A DNA stretch of 64,000 nt, from positions 310,114 to 374,113 of the forward strand of contig NZ_LMHW01000012.1 in NCBI RefSeq assembly GCF_001428525.1. The letters run 5' to 3'. Source of the DNA: Flavobacterium sp. Root186 (GTDB taxonomy: Bacteria; Bacteroidota; Bacteroidia; Flavobacteriales; Flavobacteriaceae). This document shows positions 45,459 through 53,153 of the stretch, piece after piece. The notes beneath the pieces are model-generated. The model saw only the letters and a program-made list of their open reading frames with translations. It had not been told where the DNA came from and did no database searches. Position numbers and translations under genes: made by a program. How positions within the stretch are numbered: the stretch's first letter is position 1; every line of letters begins with the position of its first letter.

Positions 45459-47760
45459 TCATATAAAAGATAAATATGTAAAGTATTTTATACTGTTCTG
45501 CCTGTTTTTTGTTTTAGGCTGCAGTAATACTAAATATTTGCCGGAAGGCGACTTGCTTTACGTTGGCGGCTCTGTAAAAGTCAAAGATTCTTTAATAAAG
45601 AAAAAAGAAAGAAAAGCACTCGAAAAAGAATTAGAAGATTTATTACGTCCAAAACCAAATAAACAAATTTTAGGATTACGTCCTAAATTATGGATATACA
45701 ATCTTGCCGGAGAACCTAAAAAACAAAAAGGAACAAGATATTGGCTTCGCAATAAAGTAGGAGAGCCGCCCGTACTTTTCAGTAAAGTCGATTTAGATTA
45801 TAATGCTTCTGTTTTACGAAATTTTACCGAAAACAGAGGTTATTTTAAAACCCGTGTTAGTGCCGATTCTACTGTTCGAAATAAACGAGTTACGGCAGAA
45901 TATACTGTTATTCCTAAAAAACAATACATCATCAAAAGCGTTACTTTTCCTGATGACTCTCTGGCAATGTCCAGAATTATAGGAAGATCAAGCCGAAGAA
46001 GTTTATTGAAAGTTGGAAAGCCGTATGATTTGGACGTTATAAAAGCTGAAAGAGAACGAATTGACGCAAGACTTAAAGAGAAAGGTTATTTTTATTTTAA
46101 CCCAGATTACCTTTTAGCTCAGGTAGATAGCAGTAAAGGCGATCACGAAGTAAAAGTTAGAATTGTAATAAAGCCAGATACGCCGCCAAAAGCCCTTACA
46201 GCGTATAAAATCAATAATATTTATGTGTATCCCAATTATTCACTTTCGAATGACAGTGTGGTTTATAGAAAAAGAGATATTACAAAATACAAAGATTTTA
46301 CAATCATCGATACAACAGAAACCTTTAAACCAAGGATTTACGACCGAACGATATATTTTAAAAAAGGAGATTTATATAATAGAAAAGACCATAATCTAAC
46401 CTTAAACCGTTTTGTAAATCTGGGTACTTTTAGTTTCGTAAAAAATGAATTTAAACCTTCAGATAGTATTCCTAAGACTTTAGATTCATATTACTACTTG
46501 ACGCTTCTGCCTAAAAAGTTTATACGTGTTGAGGTTTTAGGGAAAACAAATTCAGCGAGTTATACCGGAACGGAGGTTAATTTAAATTGGAATAACCGAA
46601 ACTTTTTTAAAGGTGCGGAATTATTTACTGTTTCTGTTTTTGGCGGTGCCGATTTCCAGCTTGGCGGTGTAAATAAGGGAAAAAATATTTATAAACTTGG
46701 AGGAGAAGTTAGTTTAACCTGGCCAAGATTTATAACGCCCTTTAATATTGAAGGAAACAGCGAATATGTACCAAGAACTAAAGCAACTTTGCGATATGAA
46801 TATCAAAAAAGAACACAATTGTATGCACTTAATTCCTTTAATACTTCTTTTGGATATTTATGGAAAGAAAATATTCGAAAAGAACATCAGTTAAATGTGA
46901 TAGATGTAACGTATGTAAGTCCAAACCATGTTACGCCGGAATATTTAGAAGATATTGACCAAGATCCGGCTTTAGAGAAAGTAATTGAAAAGCAATTGAT
47001 TTTTGGACCGACTTACAGTTATACTTACACGAATACAATGCAGAAACGCCGAAAAAACACGATCTATTTTAATGGAGAATTAGATTTAGCCGGAAATATT
47101 ACCGGATTAGTTACAGGCGCAAATTATAAAAAAGACAATGTAAAAACGATATTTGATGTTCCGTTTAGTCAGTATGTGAAAATCAGATCCGATTTTAGAC
47201 ATTATTTAAAATTAGGAAAAGAAAGTGAATTAGCCAGCCGATTAATCGTAGGTGCAGGATTTGCTTACGGAAATTCAAATACACTGCCAACATCAAAACA
47301 ATTTGTAGTAGGGGGAACCAATAGTATTCGTGCCTTTCGAGCAAGAACTTTAGGGCCGGGAAGTTATGTAATTCCGCCAACAACAAACAACAATTATACA
47401 CCAGATCAATCGGCAGATTTAAAACTGGAATTCAATACAGAATATCGTGCAAAATTATTTAGTATTGTAAGAGGCGCTGTATTTATAGATGCAGGAAATA
47501 TTTGGCTTTTAAATGCCGATCCAGACAAACCCGGAGCCGAAATTTCAAAAGATTTTATGAAAGAACTTGCCATTGGAGCAGGCGCAGGTTTACGTTTCGA
47601 TTTGTCGTTCCTGATTTTAAGAACAGATTTAGCTTTCCCTCTTCGAAATCCAGCTCTTCCAGACGGACAAAGATGGGTAATCGATGATATTAATTTCGGA
47701 AGCGGACCATGGCGAAAAGACAACTTGATTTTGAATATCGCTATTGGATATCCTTTTTAG
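45442..47760 (+). CDS. tamL: TamL, lipidated BamA/TamA family outer membrane protein
   Basis: 772 residues from ATG 45442. The frame also offers a TTG at 45433, but ATG is preferred. A lipoprotein signal YFILFCLFFVLGC places Cys at about residue 27, the hallmark of Bacteroidota TamL. Two or more POTRA-like domains follow (about 60-330, including YIIKSVTFPDDSLAMSRI). The C-terminal 16-strand barrel contains FVVGGTNSIRAFRARTLGPG (the Omp85 VRGF-like motif, here IRAF) and ends LILNIAIGYPF with a terminal Phe. It works with TamB. In some Flavobacterium species the pair is reported to be needed for growth. Confidence 0.92.
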   Translation: MNKKHNHIKDKYVKYFILFCLFFVLGCSNTKYLPEGDLLYVGGSVKVKDSLIKKKERKALEKELEDLLRPKPNKQILGLRPKLWIYNLAGEPKKQKGTRYWLRNKVGEPPVLFSKVDLDYNASVLRNFTENRGYFKTRVSADSTVRNKRVTAEYTVIPKKQYIIKSVTFPDDSLAMSRIIGRSSRRSLLKVGKPYDLDVIKAERERIDARLKEKGYFYFNPDYLLAQVDSSKGDHEVKVRIVIKPDTPPKALTAYKINNIYVYPNYSLSNDSVVYRKRDITKYKDFTIIDTTETFKPRIYDRTIYFKKGDLYNRKDHNLTLNRFVNLGTFSFVKNEFKPSDSIPKTLDSYYYLTLLPKKFIRVEVLGKTNSASYTGTEVNLNWNNRNFFKGAELFTVSVFGGADFQLGGVNKGKNIYKLGGEVSLTWPRFITPFNIEGNSEYVPRTKATLRYEYQKRTQLYALNSFNTSFGYLWKENIRKEHQLNVIDVTYVSPNHVTPEYLEDIDQDPALEKVIEKQLIFGPTYSYTYTNTMQKRRKNTIYFNGELDLAGNITGLVTGANYKKDNVKTIFDVPFSQYVKIRSDFRHYLKLGKESELASRLIVGAGFAYGNSNTLPTSKQFVVGGTNSIRAFRARTLGPGSYVIPPTTNNNYTPDQSADLKLEFNTEYRAKLFSIVRGAVFIDAGNIWLLNADPDKPGAEISKDFMKELAIGAGAGLRFDLSFLILRTDLAFPLRNPALPDGQRWVIDDINFGSGPWRKDNLILNIAIGYPF

Positions 47761-47765
47761 TATTA

Positions 47766-47894
47766 TTCGTCACGAATTCACGAATTATCACAATTTATAG
47801 GAATGCTTAAAATTGAATTTCACGAATTTTAATTTGTGGACTTAGAAGATTTATGCGAAAAGAAATTAACGGAAATTCGTGAATTCGTGACGAA
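47766..47894. repeat. REP-like palindrome, CACGAATTCACGAATT family, copy A
   Basis: 21-bp perfect inverted repeats (47766-47786 and 47874-47894; core TCACGAATTCACGAATT) enclose 87 nt. It fills the tamL-DUF4230 gap. A second family member is at 56646-56706. Confidence 0.8.
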
Positions 47895-47938
47895 AAAAAC
47901 TAAAAAAAGAAGTAAATTCGTCTAAATATTTAACAGGA

Positions 47939-48568
47939 ATGCAAAACTTGATCAAAAGAATTATTAGCATCGGTATTATTATTTTAATCATTGTTCTGGC
48001 TTTTAAATACTGCCAGTTTAAAAAAGATGAAGACTCTACAATCGATTATAATACCAATTTAATTCAGCAGCAAATTTTAAATGTTGGAAAACTGGTGGTT
48101 ACCGAAGGACATTTCTCAGAAGTGATCACTTATAAAAATCAGCAGAAGTATCTGATGGATATGATTTCATTTGAAAAAAAGGCACTTATTGTGGTCAATG
48201 CCAATGTTACCGTTGCCTACGATTTGCATAAAATGAAATACGATATTGACGAAAAAAACAAAACCATTACGATTTTAAATATCCCAAAAGAAGAAATCAC
48301 AATCAATCCCGATATTCAGTTTTATGATGTCGAACAAAGTAAACTGAATCCGTTTACTGGCGACGATTACAATAAAATCAACAAATCGGTAAAAGCCAGT
48401 CTGGCAAAAAAAATCGAAAAATCAACCCTAAAAACAAACGCCCAAAATAGATTAATAAGTGAATTGTCTAAGATTTTAATTATGACAAATTCAATGGGCT
48501 GGAAATTACAATACAACGGAAAAACTATTGAATCTGAAAGCGAGCTGAATCAGGATTTGAAGCTTTAA
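47939..48568 (+). CDS. DUF4230 domain-containing protein
   Basis: 209 residues with an N-terminal membrane anchor (IISIGIIILIIVLAFKY, about 9-25). The rest is the DUF4230 domain: LNVGKLVVTEGHFSEVITYK, KALIVVNANVTVAYDLHKMK, KTITILNIPKEEITINPDIQ and the closing AQNRLISELSKILIMTNSMGW. The domain is widespread and uncharacterised, probably facing the periplasm. It follows tamL across a REP-like palindrome and so may have a separate transcript. Confidence 0.88.
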   Translation: MQNLIKRIISIGIIILIIVLAFKYCQFKKDEDSTIDYNTNLIQQQILNVGKLVVTEGHFSEVITYKNQQKYLMDMISFEKKALIVVNANVTVAYDLHKMKYDIDEKNKTITILNIPKEEITINPDIQFYDVEQSKLNPFTGDDYNKINKSVKASLAKKIEKSTLKTNAQNRLISELSKILIMTNSMGWKLQYNGKTIESESELNQDLKL

Positions 48569-48572
48569 TTTA

Positions 48573-48619
48573 AGGTTCAAAGGCTCAAAGTTGCAAAGTT
48601 GCAAAGGCTCAAAGGTTTT
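48573..48619 (+). repeat. AGGTTCAAAGGCTCAAAG tandem array
   Basis: Degenerate 9-10 nt units (GGTTCAAA, GGCTCAAA, GTTGCAAA, GTTGCAAA, GGCTCAAA) lie directly after the DUF4230 stop. It is related to 21891-21917. Confidence 0.55.
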
Positions 48620-48673
48620 GGTTTACTGTACATTAATCTGAAAAGATAAAAATATTAAGGATAGAAGAAATAT

Positions 48674-49210
48674 ATGAAAATAACTTTACAAAGAAAAATA
48701 GCAGTTCTTTGGTTTGCGCTTTCGATTTTTAATGCAATAAATTATGTTTGCCAAATCATTCGATTGCGAGGTACTTTCGGTAGCTTTGGAGACAGCGTTT
48801 TTACTACATCCTATTTTGCACAGATTTTTTCGTATGAGTTATTTGAAATGTTTATTCCAATTTCAGATGAAAACTTATATTTTGTGTATCAATTGGAGTG
48901 GTATTCAAATATAGTTTTGACTTTATTGTCAATACTTATTCCTGTTATATTATTTTTTAATTTAAAATATTCCAGAACAACAGCAAAAGCGTTTTTAATT
49001 TTGTTCATATTATTTAATGTCTGGGCAATTTTTATAAAAATGACTTTGTTTTTGCCTGTTGCTGATGAATTATCTAAATATGAAATAATGATTAATAAGA
49101 AAGTTGCGAACTATATTCATTATTATTCAGCAGTATTATTGATTGCAATTTTAATGTCTGTAGGGTTATTTTATAAATCCAAAAAAGAAGAAAGTATTGA
49201 GACTATTTAA
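48674..49210 (+). CDS. Hypothetical four-helix membrane protein
   Basis: 178 residues with four hydrophobic stretches (about 8-28, 70-105, 110-130 and 148-168), separated by short polar loops, and a short charged C-terminus (YKSKKEESIETI). No motif is recognised. It could be a small DUF-type Bacteroidota membrane protein. It is followed after 48 nt by a secreted hypothetical gene on the same strand. Confidence 0.7.
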   Translation: MKITLQRKIAVLWFALSIFNAINYVCQIIRLRGTFGSFGDSVFTTSYFAQIFSYELFEMFIPISDENLYFVYQLEWYSNIVLTLLSILIPVILFFNLKYSRTTAKAFLILFILFNVWAIFIKMTLFLPVADELSKYEIMINKKVANYIHYYSAVLLIAILMSVGLFYKSKKEESIETI

Positions 49211-49258
49211 GCTTAGTAATGATAATAAGTATTTTGAAGATTGTAAAATAAATAAACC

Positions 49259-49819
49259 ATGAAAACCACTTTATTACTGTTTATTTCATTCTTAAATTTC
49301 AATTTTTTTGGAATGGATTATTACATCGAAGCAAATGTAAAAACTCCGTGCAAAGATGATTTTCCTTCTGGTTTGTCTTTCTTTTTTGAACAAGTTGGCG
49401 GGTATGAAGAAAAAAGCATGGCTAGTCAGGTTGAGAAAATTCTAAAAATTGATCTTTCTACTTTTCAGGAATATGATTATGAAGATTCTACAATGCCTAA
49501 TAAATATTGGAAAAATATTAATCTTTTTGAAAAAACAATTGATGATTTATTATTGAAAATAAAAGCAAATCCTAATTATTTTAAAAAGGTAAAATACAAT
49601 CCTGTTTATGAGGATTATGTATATTCTTCTGATAAAAAAGACATGGAAAAAAATCTACAAAAAATGAAAGAGTTTGAGAAAAACCCATTACACGAGTATC
49701 CATATAATAATGGATATTTAAACTCAAATAAATTTGTGGCAGAATTAAACCAATTAAAAGCTCTTCTAAAATGCTATAAAAAACATGGAGCCACAAAAAT
49801 TAAACTAACTTACATGTAA
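49259..49819 (+). CDS. Hypothetical secreted protein
   Basis: 186 residues with signal peptide MKTTLLLFISFLNFNFFG, so probably periplasmic. The body is acidic/Lys-rich and helical (DKKDMEKNLQKMKEFEKNPL), with many Tyr and Asn (YNPVYEDYVYSS). No family is recognised. The gene ends 9 nt before a REP-like element and converges on the hydroxylase gene. The upstream gene may be co-transcribed. Confidence 0.65.
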   Translation: MKTTLLLFISFLNFNFFGMDYYIEANVKTPCKDDFPSGLSFFFEQVGGYEEKSMASQVEKILKIDLSTFQEYDYEDSTMPNKYWKNINLFEKTIDDLLLKIKANPNYFKKVKYNPVYEDYVYSSDKKDMEKNLQKMKEFEKNPLHEYPYNNGYLNSNKFVAELNQLKALLKCYKKHGATKIKLTYM

Positions 49820-49828
49820 TTATAATAA

Positions 49829-49857
49829 ACTTTGCGACTCCGCGACTTTGCGAGATT
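49829..49857 (-). repeat. REP-like element, TCGCAAAG family, copy 4 (partial)
   Basis: The complement reads TCTCGCAAAGTCGCGGAGTC then GCAAAGT. It has the same words as the copies around the GxxExxY gene but lacks the second half. Further repeat-like words (ATCAGCG, GTGCCTTTGCGGC) fill the gap to the hydroxylase stop at 49920. Confidence 0.65.
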
Positions 49858-49919
49858 AAAAAAAATCAGCGTATATCAGTTTAAATCAGTAAAATCAGCG
49901 GGCAAAAAAACTTCGTGCC

Positions 49920-51686
49920 TTAGTGCCTTTGCGGCAAGGAACTATCAAAAATTAAATCCAATCCCCCAGAAATCAAATGCGCAATTTCAGGACGTTTTTC
50001 TTTCAATTGATCCAAATAAACTAATACTTCCTGTAAAAGCTGTTTCTCATCAGAATCTTTCAAAAGTTCAGCGATTTCAACAGATAACAACCAATCGTTT
50101 GAATGATTATTTTTTAGGTTTTCAAAAATAGATTTCAATTCTGTTTTAGAACCCTTATTTTTTCTAATATCTCTAACTGACGCATATAAATTCTCTAATT
50201 CATCACGTTCGTCGGTATGTTTAGCTTTTATAGTTTTAGTTGTTGGAACAATATTTATTAAGTCAAAACTATTTACATCGGCTGGACCTGAAAAAGCAGA
50301 AATCACTTTTTTGCCAATCGCCATATCGTAATTTCCCCAATCAGGTTGAAATAAAACAGTTTCGCCATGTGTTACAGTACAATTTCTAAAACTGATTAAA
50401 ATGATTTCTCCATGTAAGTTTCTAGAACCTGTAATAATCTCACCTTCAACAATAATATTACCTTCAAATTCCAGTTTTACAGTCTCATTTTCAACAATGC
50501 TGTAAGCCTGCAAATCCTTCGGACTCATATCTTCTATCGCCAAATTAAAGCCTTTCAGTTTCCCAATCGGACTTCCAAATCCGTGTGGATGCGTCAAAGT
50601 CCCGTGGCCGACTAATTCTTTTTCACGATATGATAAAGCCGTTTTTCCAGTTGTTTGAATGTAAACCGGTTTTCCTTCCTCTTCAATAACATTCGTAAAA
50701 ACACCAGAAATTTGTAAACCTGTACTCAATTCAATTGTACCTAAAGCATTTGATTGAATTAATTTTTTAATTCCCGAAAGCCCTCCGGTACGCAGCGCCA
50801 TTTTATTCGCAAACTCTTCCAGAATCAAACTTAAATATGAAAAATTAGGTGTAACATAAAGTTGAGGCTGTAACTGCGTAATATCAAAATTTTGATTTGC
50901 TGCCGAAATATCATAAGGGATCTTCTTTACATTATCCGTCATACACCATGCACTTTCACCAATCGAAGAAAGTAATCCTGCGCCATAGATTTTTGGATTT
51001 TCGATCGTTCCGATCAAGCCATATTCAACCGTCCACCAATGCAGGTTACGAATTTGAGCCATTTCAGACAATTCGCCCATATTATTTTGTAAATCGGCAA
51101 CTGCTTTTTCAGCTTCCTCGATTTTATCCAGCGGTGTATCTTCCGCTTCTTTCAAAATCGAAAGCAATCGAATCGCTTCATACATTTGATAATCTTTGTG
51201 AGAAGAAATCGCTTTACAGCCAATTTCACCAAAACGTCTTAAATATTCTGCATATTCAGGATTTGCAATAATAGGAGCGTGGCCGGCACCTTCGTGAATA
51301 ATATCCGGAGCAGGTGTATATTCAATATGTTCTAATTGTCTAATATCTGATGCAATAACCAAAACATTATAAGCCTGAAACTCCATAAAAGCATTTGGCG
51401 GAATAAACCCGTCAACTGCAACAGCAGCCCAGCCAATTTCAGTTAGAATACGGTTCATTCCGTACATGCTCGGAATAGAATCAATCTCGATTCCCGTTTT
51501 ACGCAGACCGTCCAGATAAGAATGATGCGCCACTTTAGAAAGATAATCTACGTTTTTGCGCATAACATATCGCCAAACCGCCTGATTAATTGGTGTGTAA
51601 TCACTATAATCCTGAGGCTTAATAAATTGCTTTAAATGTTTTGGCAATCGTTCTAATAACGGATTGGTTTCTATAGATGCATTCAT
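49920..51686 (-). CDS. phhA: Biopterin-dependent aromatic amino acid hydroxylase, long form
   Basis: 588 residues, twice the length of monodomain bacterial phenylalanine hydroxylases. The N-terminal about 330 residues are the catalytic domain: the iron site His131-x4-His136 (DIIHEGAGHAP) and the Glu of the downstream WWTVEYGLIGT. The C-terminal about 250 residues (from about 335) have no motif I recognise and end in a helical part. It would hydroxylate Phe (or another aromatic) using a pterin cofactor and oxygen in the cytosol. The symbol phhA is tentative because specificity cannot be told. It converges on a hypothetical gene and ends within repeat-like sequence. Confidence 0.88.
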   Translation of the reverse strand: MNASIETNPLLERLPKHLKQFIKPQDYSDYTPINQAVWRYVMRKNVDYLSKVAHHSYLDGLRKTGIEIDSIPSMYGMNRILTEIGWAAVAVDGFIPPNAFMEFQAYNVLVIASDIRQLEHIEYTPAPDIIHEGAGHAPIIANPEYAEYLRRFGEIGCKAISSHKDYQMYEAIRLLSILKEAEDTPLDKIEEAEKAVADLQNNMGELSEMAQIRNLHWWTVEYGLIGTIENPKIYGAGLLSSIGESAWCMTDNVKKIPYDISAANQNFDITQLQPQLYVTPNFSYLSLILEEFANKMALRTGGLSGIKKLIQSNALGTIELSTGLQISGVFTNVIEEEGKPVYIQTTGKTALSYREKELVGHGTLTHPHGFGSPIGKLKGFNLAIEDMSPKDLQAYSIVENETVKLEFEGNIIVEGEIITGSRNLHGEIILISFRNCTVTHGETVLFQPDWGNYDMAIGKKVISAFSGPADVNSFDLINIVPTTKTIKAKHTDERDELENLYASVRDIRKNKGSKTELKSIFENLKNNHSNDWLLSVEIAELLKDSDEKQLLQEVLVYLDQLKEKRPEIAHLISGGLDLIFDSSLPQRH

Positions 51687-51823
51687 TTCGAAAACGTTGT
51701 AGATTAGAATGTAAAATTACGAATTTAGGTCGCTATTTTTTGCTATTCATCACAAAATTTTTATTCGAAAGTGATTTTTATTGCGTTTTTATAGATTTTT
51801 TGAAGTTGACAGAAAGCTGGTTT

Positions 51824-52270
51824 TTAACAGTCATTATTTTCATAATTAACTTTTTCCATTGTTTTCTCGAAGTTTTCAAGTTCTTTCTTAGTCATTACAG
51901 CTTCTTTTAAATCAACTGGTAATTGTTTTTTAGCATCAGAACTAATCCATAAACCAGTAAAAGTATTTCCGGTTTTCTTTAGAATTAAAACACCGCTAAA
52001 ACCATGTTCAACTAAGACAAATTCATTCTCTTTCTTTTTATTTTGCGTAATATCAAGCTGTATCCATTTTTTTGATTTGTCATATCGATACATAGATGTA
52101 TACATTAAATCGGCAGTACATGGATTTTCTTCTGTTTTAATATAAACAGTTATAGATATTTTTCCGTCAACAGTTCCTTTGTATAAACTAGAAACCGGGG
52201 CTTGAGATTGTGCACTTAAATGGTTTAAAAAAAAGATACAGATTATACAGAACAGGATAATTTTTTTCAT
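51824..52270 (-). CDS. Small secreted hypothetical protein
   Basis: 148 residues when started at the ATG at 52270, which gives a clean signal peptide MKKIILFCIICIFFLNHLSA. A farther ATG at 52312 would put 14 polar residues before it. The mature part is beta-rich with paired Cys (ENPCTADLMY and the C-terminal NNDC) and contains GTVDGKISITVYIKTEENP, SGVLILKKTGNTFTGLWIS. It is a probable periplasmic lipocalin-like or DUF-type protein, family not recognised. It is followed by phhA on the same strand after 137 nt. Confidence 0.7.
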   Translation of the reverse strand: MKKIILFCIICIFFLNHLSAQSQAPVSSLYKGTVDGKISITVYIKTEENPCTADLMYTSMYRYDKSKKWIQLDITQNKKKENEFVLVEHGFSGVLILKKTGNTFTGLWISSDAKKQLPVDLKEAVMTKKELENFEKTMEKVNYENNDC

Positions 52271-52358
52271 TTTAAATATTGATTGGTTTTTGGTAGTATT
52301 TGGTTCAATCAAATTTATTTAATTTAAAATAGTATCCAAATTTAATTTGTCAGATATT

Positions 52359-52769
52359 TTAAGATTTACCTGATGAATTTCGTAACTCATTTTCGGCATT
52401 TCTAAAATATTCAATTTTGTGGCTGAACATAAAAGCCATATTTGTGGCACGCATTTTTGCTTCTTCGGTAATTACCCCTGCAAATTGCGCATCGATTGTA
52501 GTATTAAAAATCTGAATCCAGCGGTCAAAATGAGTTTTATCAACCGGTAATTGTTTGTGCGGAGGAAAAGGTGTTCCGGAATAAGCGCGAACATCAAATA
52601 AAATAGTCTGCCAAAAACCATACATTTTTTGCAAATGCGGTTCCCAGCGATCTTGTAATTTATCATTGAAAATAGGACCAATAAGATCATCTTTTCTAAC
52701 ATTATCATAAAAGCTGTTGACCATTTGTTTAATATCTTCTATAGTCGAAATATCTTTAAGCGTTTCCAT
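52359..52769 (-). CDS. Group III truncated haemoglobin
   Basis: 136 residues, the usual truncated globin length. It shows the group III pattern: IKQMVNSFYDNVRKDDLIGPIF in helix A-B, DRWEPHLQKMYGFWQTIL (the HLQKMYGFW block in helix E), PFPPHKQLPVDKTHFDRWI, with HF near the proximal haem His. It binds haem and diatomic gases. It probably serves NO or oxygen handling, but no partner gene is nearby. It has its own promoter with a perfect TATTTTTG box. Confidence 0.93.
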   Translation of the reverse strand: METLKDISTIEDIKQMVNSFYDNVRKDDLIGPIFNDKLQDRWEPHLQKMYGFWQTILFDVRAYSGTPFPPHKQLPVDKTHFDRWIQIFNTTIDAQFAGVITEEAKMRATNMAFMFSHKIEYFRNAENELRNSSGKS

Positions 52770-52791
52770 GTTTTCTAATAAAATTGAAATG

Positions 52792-52799
52792 CAAAAATA
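52792..52799 (-). promoter_or_regulatory. -7 box TATTTTTG of the truncated haemoglobin gene
   Basis: The complement is a perfect TAnnTTTG followed by CATTTC, 22 nt before the start codon. Confidence 0.55.
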
Positions 52800-53011
52800 C
52801 GATATAACTTCAGGTTCGATCTATGATATTTGTCATTTATGAAATAATTATAAGTCGCATTTTGGATTAAAAAACCATAATTAAATGACTGATTTTAAAA
52901 GTTTTGTAAATGTTGAAATTTAAATGTAAGTTTTTTATGGTTTTTAATATTTTAAATAATTGATTTTTAATTATTTATAAAAAATAAAGATGTGTTTTTG
53001 TTAAGGTAATA

Positions 53012-53036
53012 TTTACAAATGATGTGTATTTGTAAA
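53012..53036. promoter_or_regulatory. Operator candidate TTTACAAAT-N7-ATTTGTAAA
   Basis: This is a perfect 9-bp inverted repeat with a 7-nt centre, 117 nt before the GH30 start. The palindrome and the TATTTG within it suggest a regulator site overlapping the promoter. Confidence 0.5.
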
Positions 53037-53153
53037 GTTGTAATTATAACGATTTCGTGAAAATTGATATATTTTTGAATCGTTTTAATAAAAATAATCA
53101 TAATAAAATGAGAAAAATTTAACTATCAACAAACCACAAAAACCACAAAAAAG

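Larger units (their letters stand above)
52770..53153. other. Divergent regulatory region before the GH30 gene
   Basis: 384 bases. They hold the trHb promoter at 52792 and a 25-nt palindrome at 53012. The sequence between is AT-rich without other recognisable structure. Confidence 0.45.

Noticed and set aside
49832..50131. 99-codon plus-strand frame
   Set aside because: It lies over REP-like sequence and the antisense 3' end of the hydroxylase gene, so it is a shadow.
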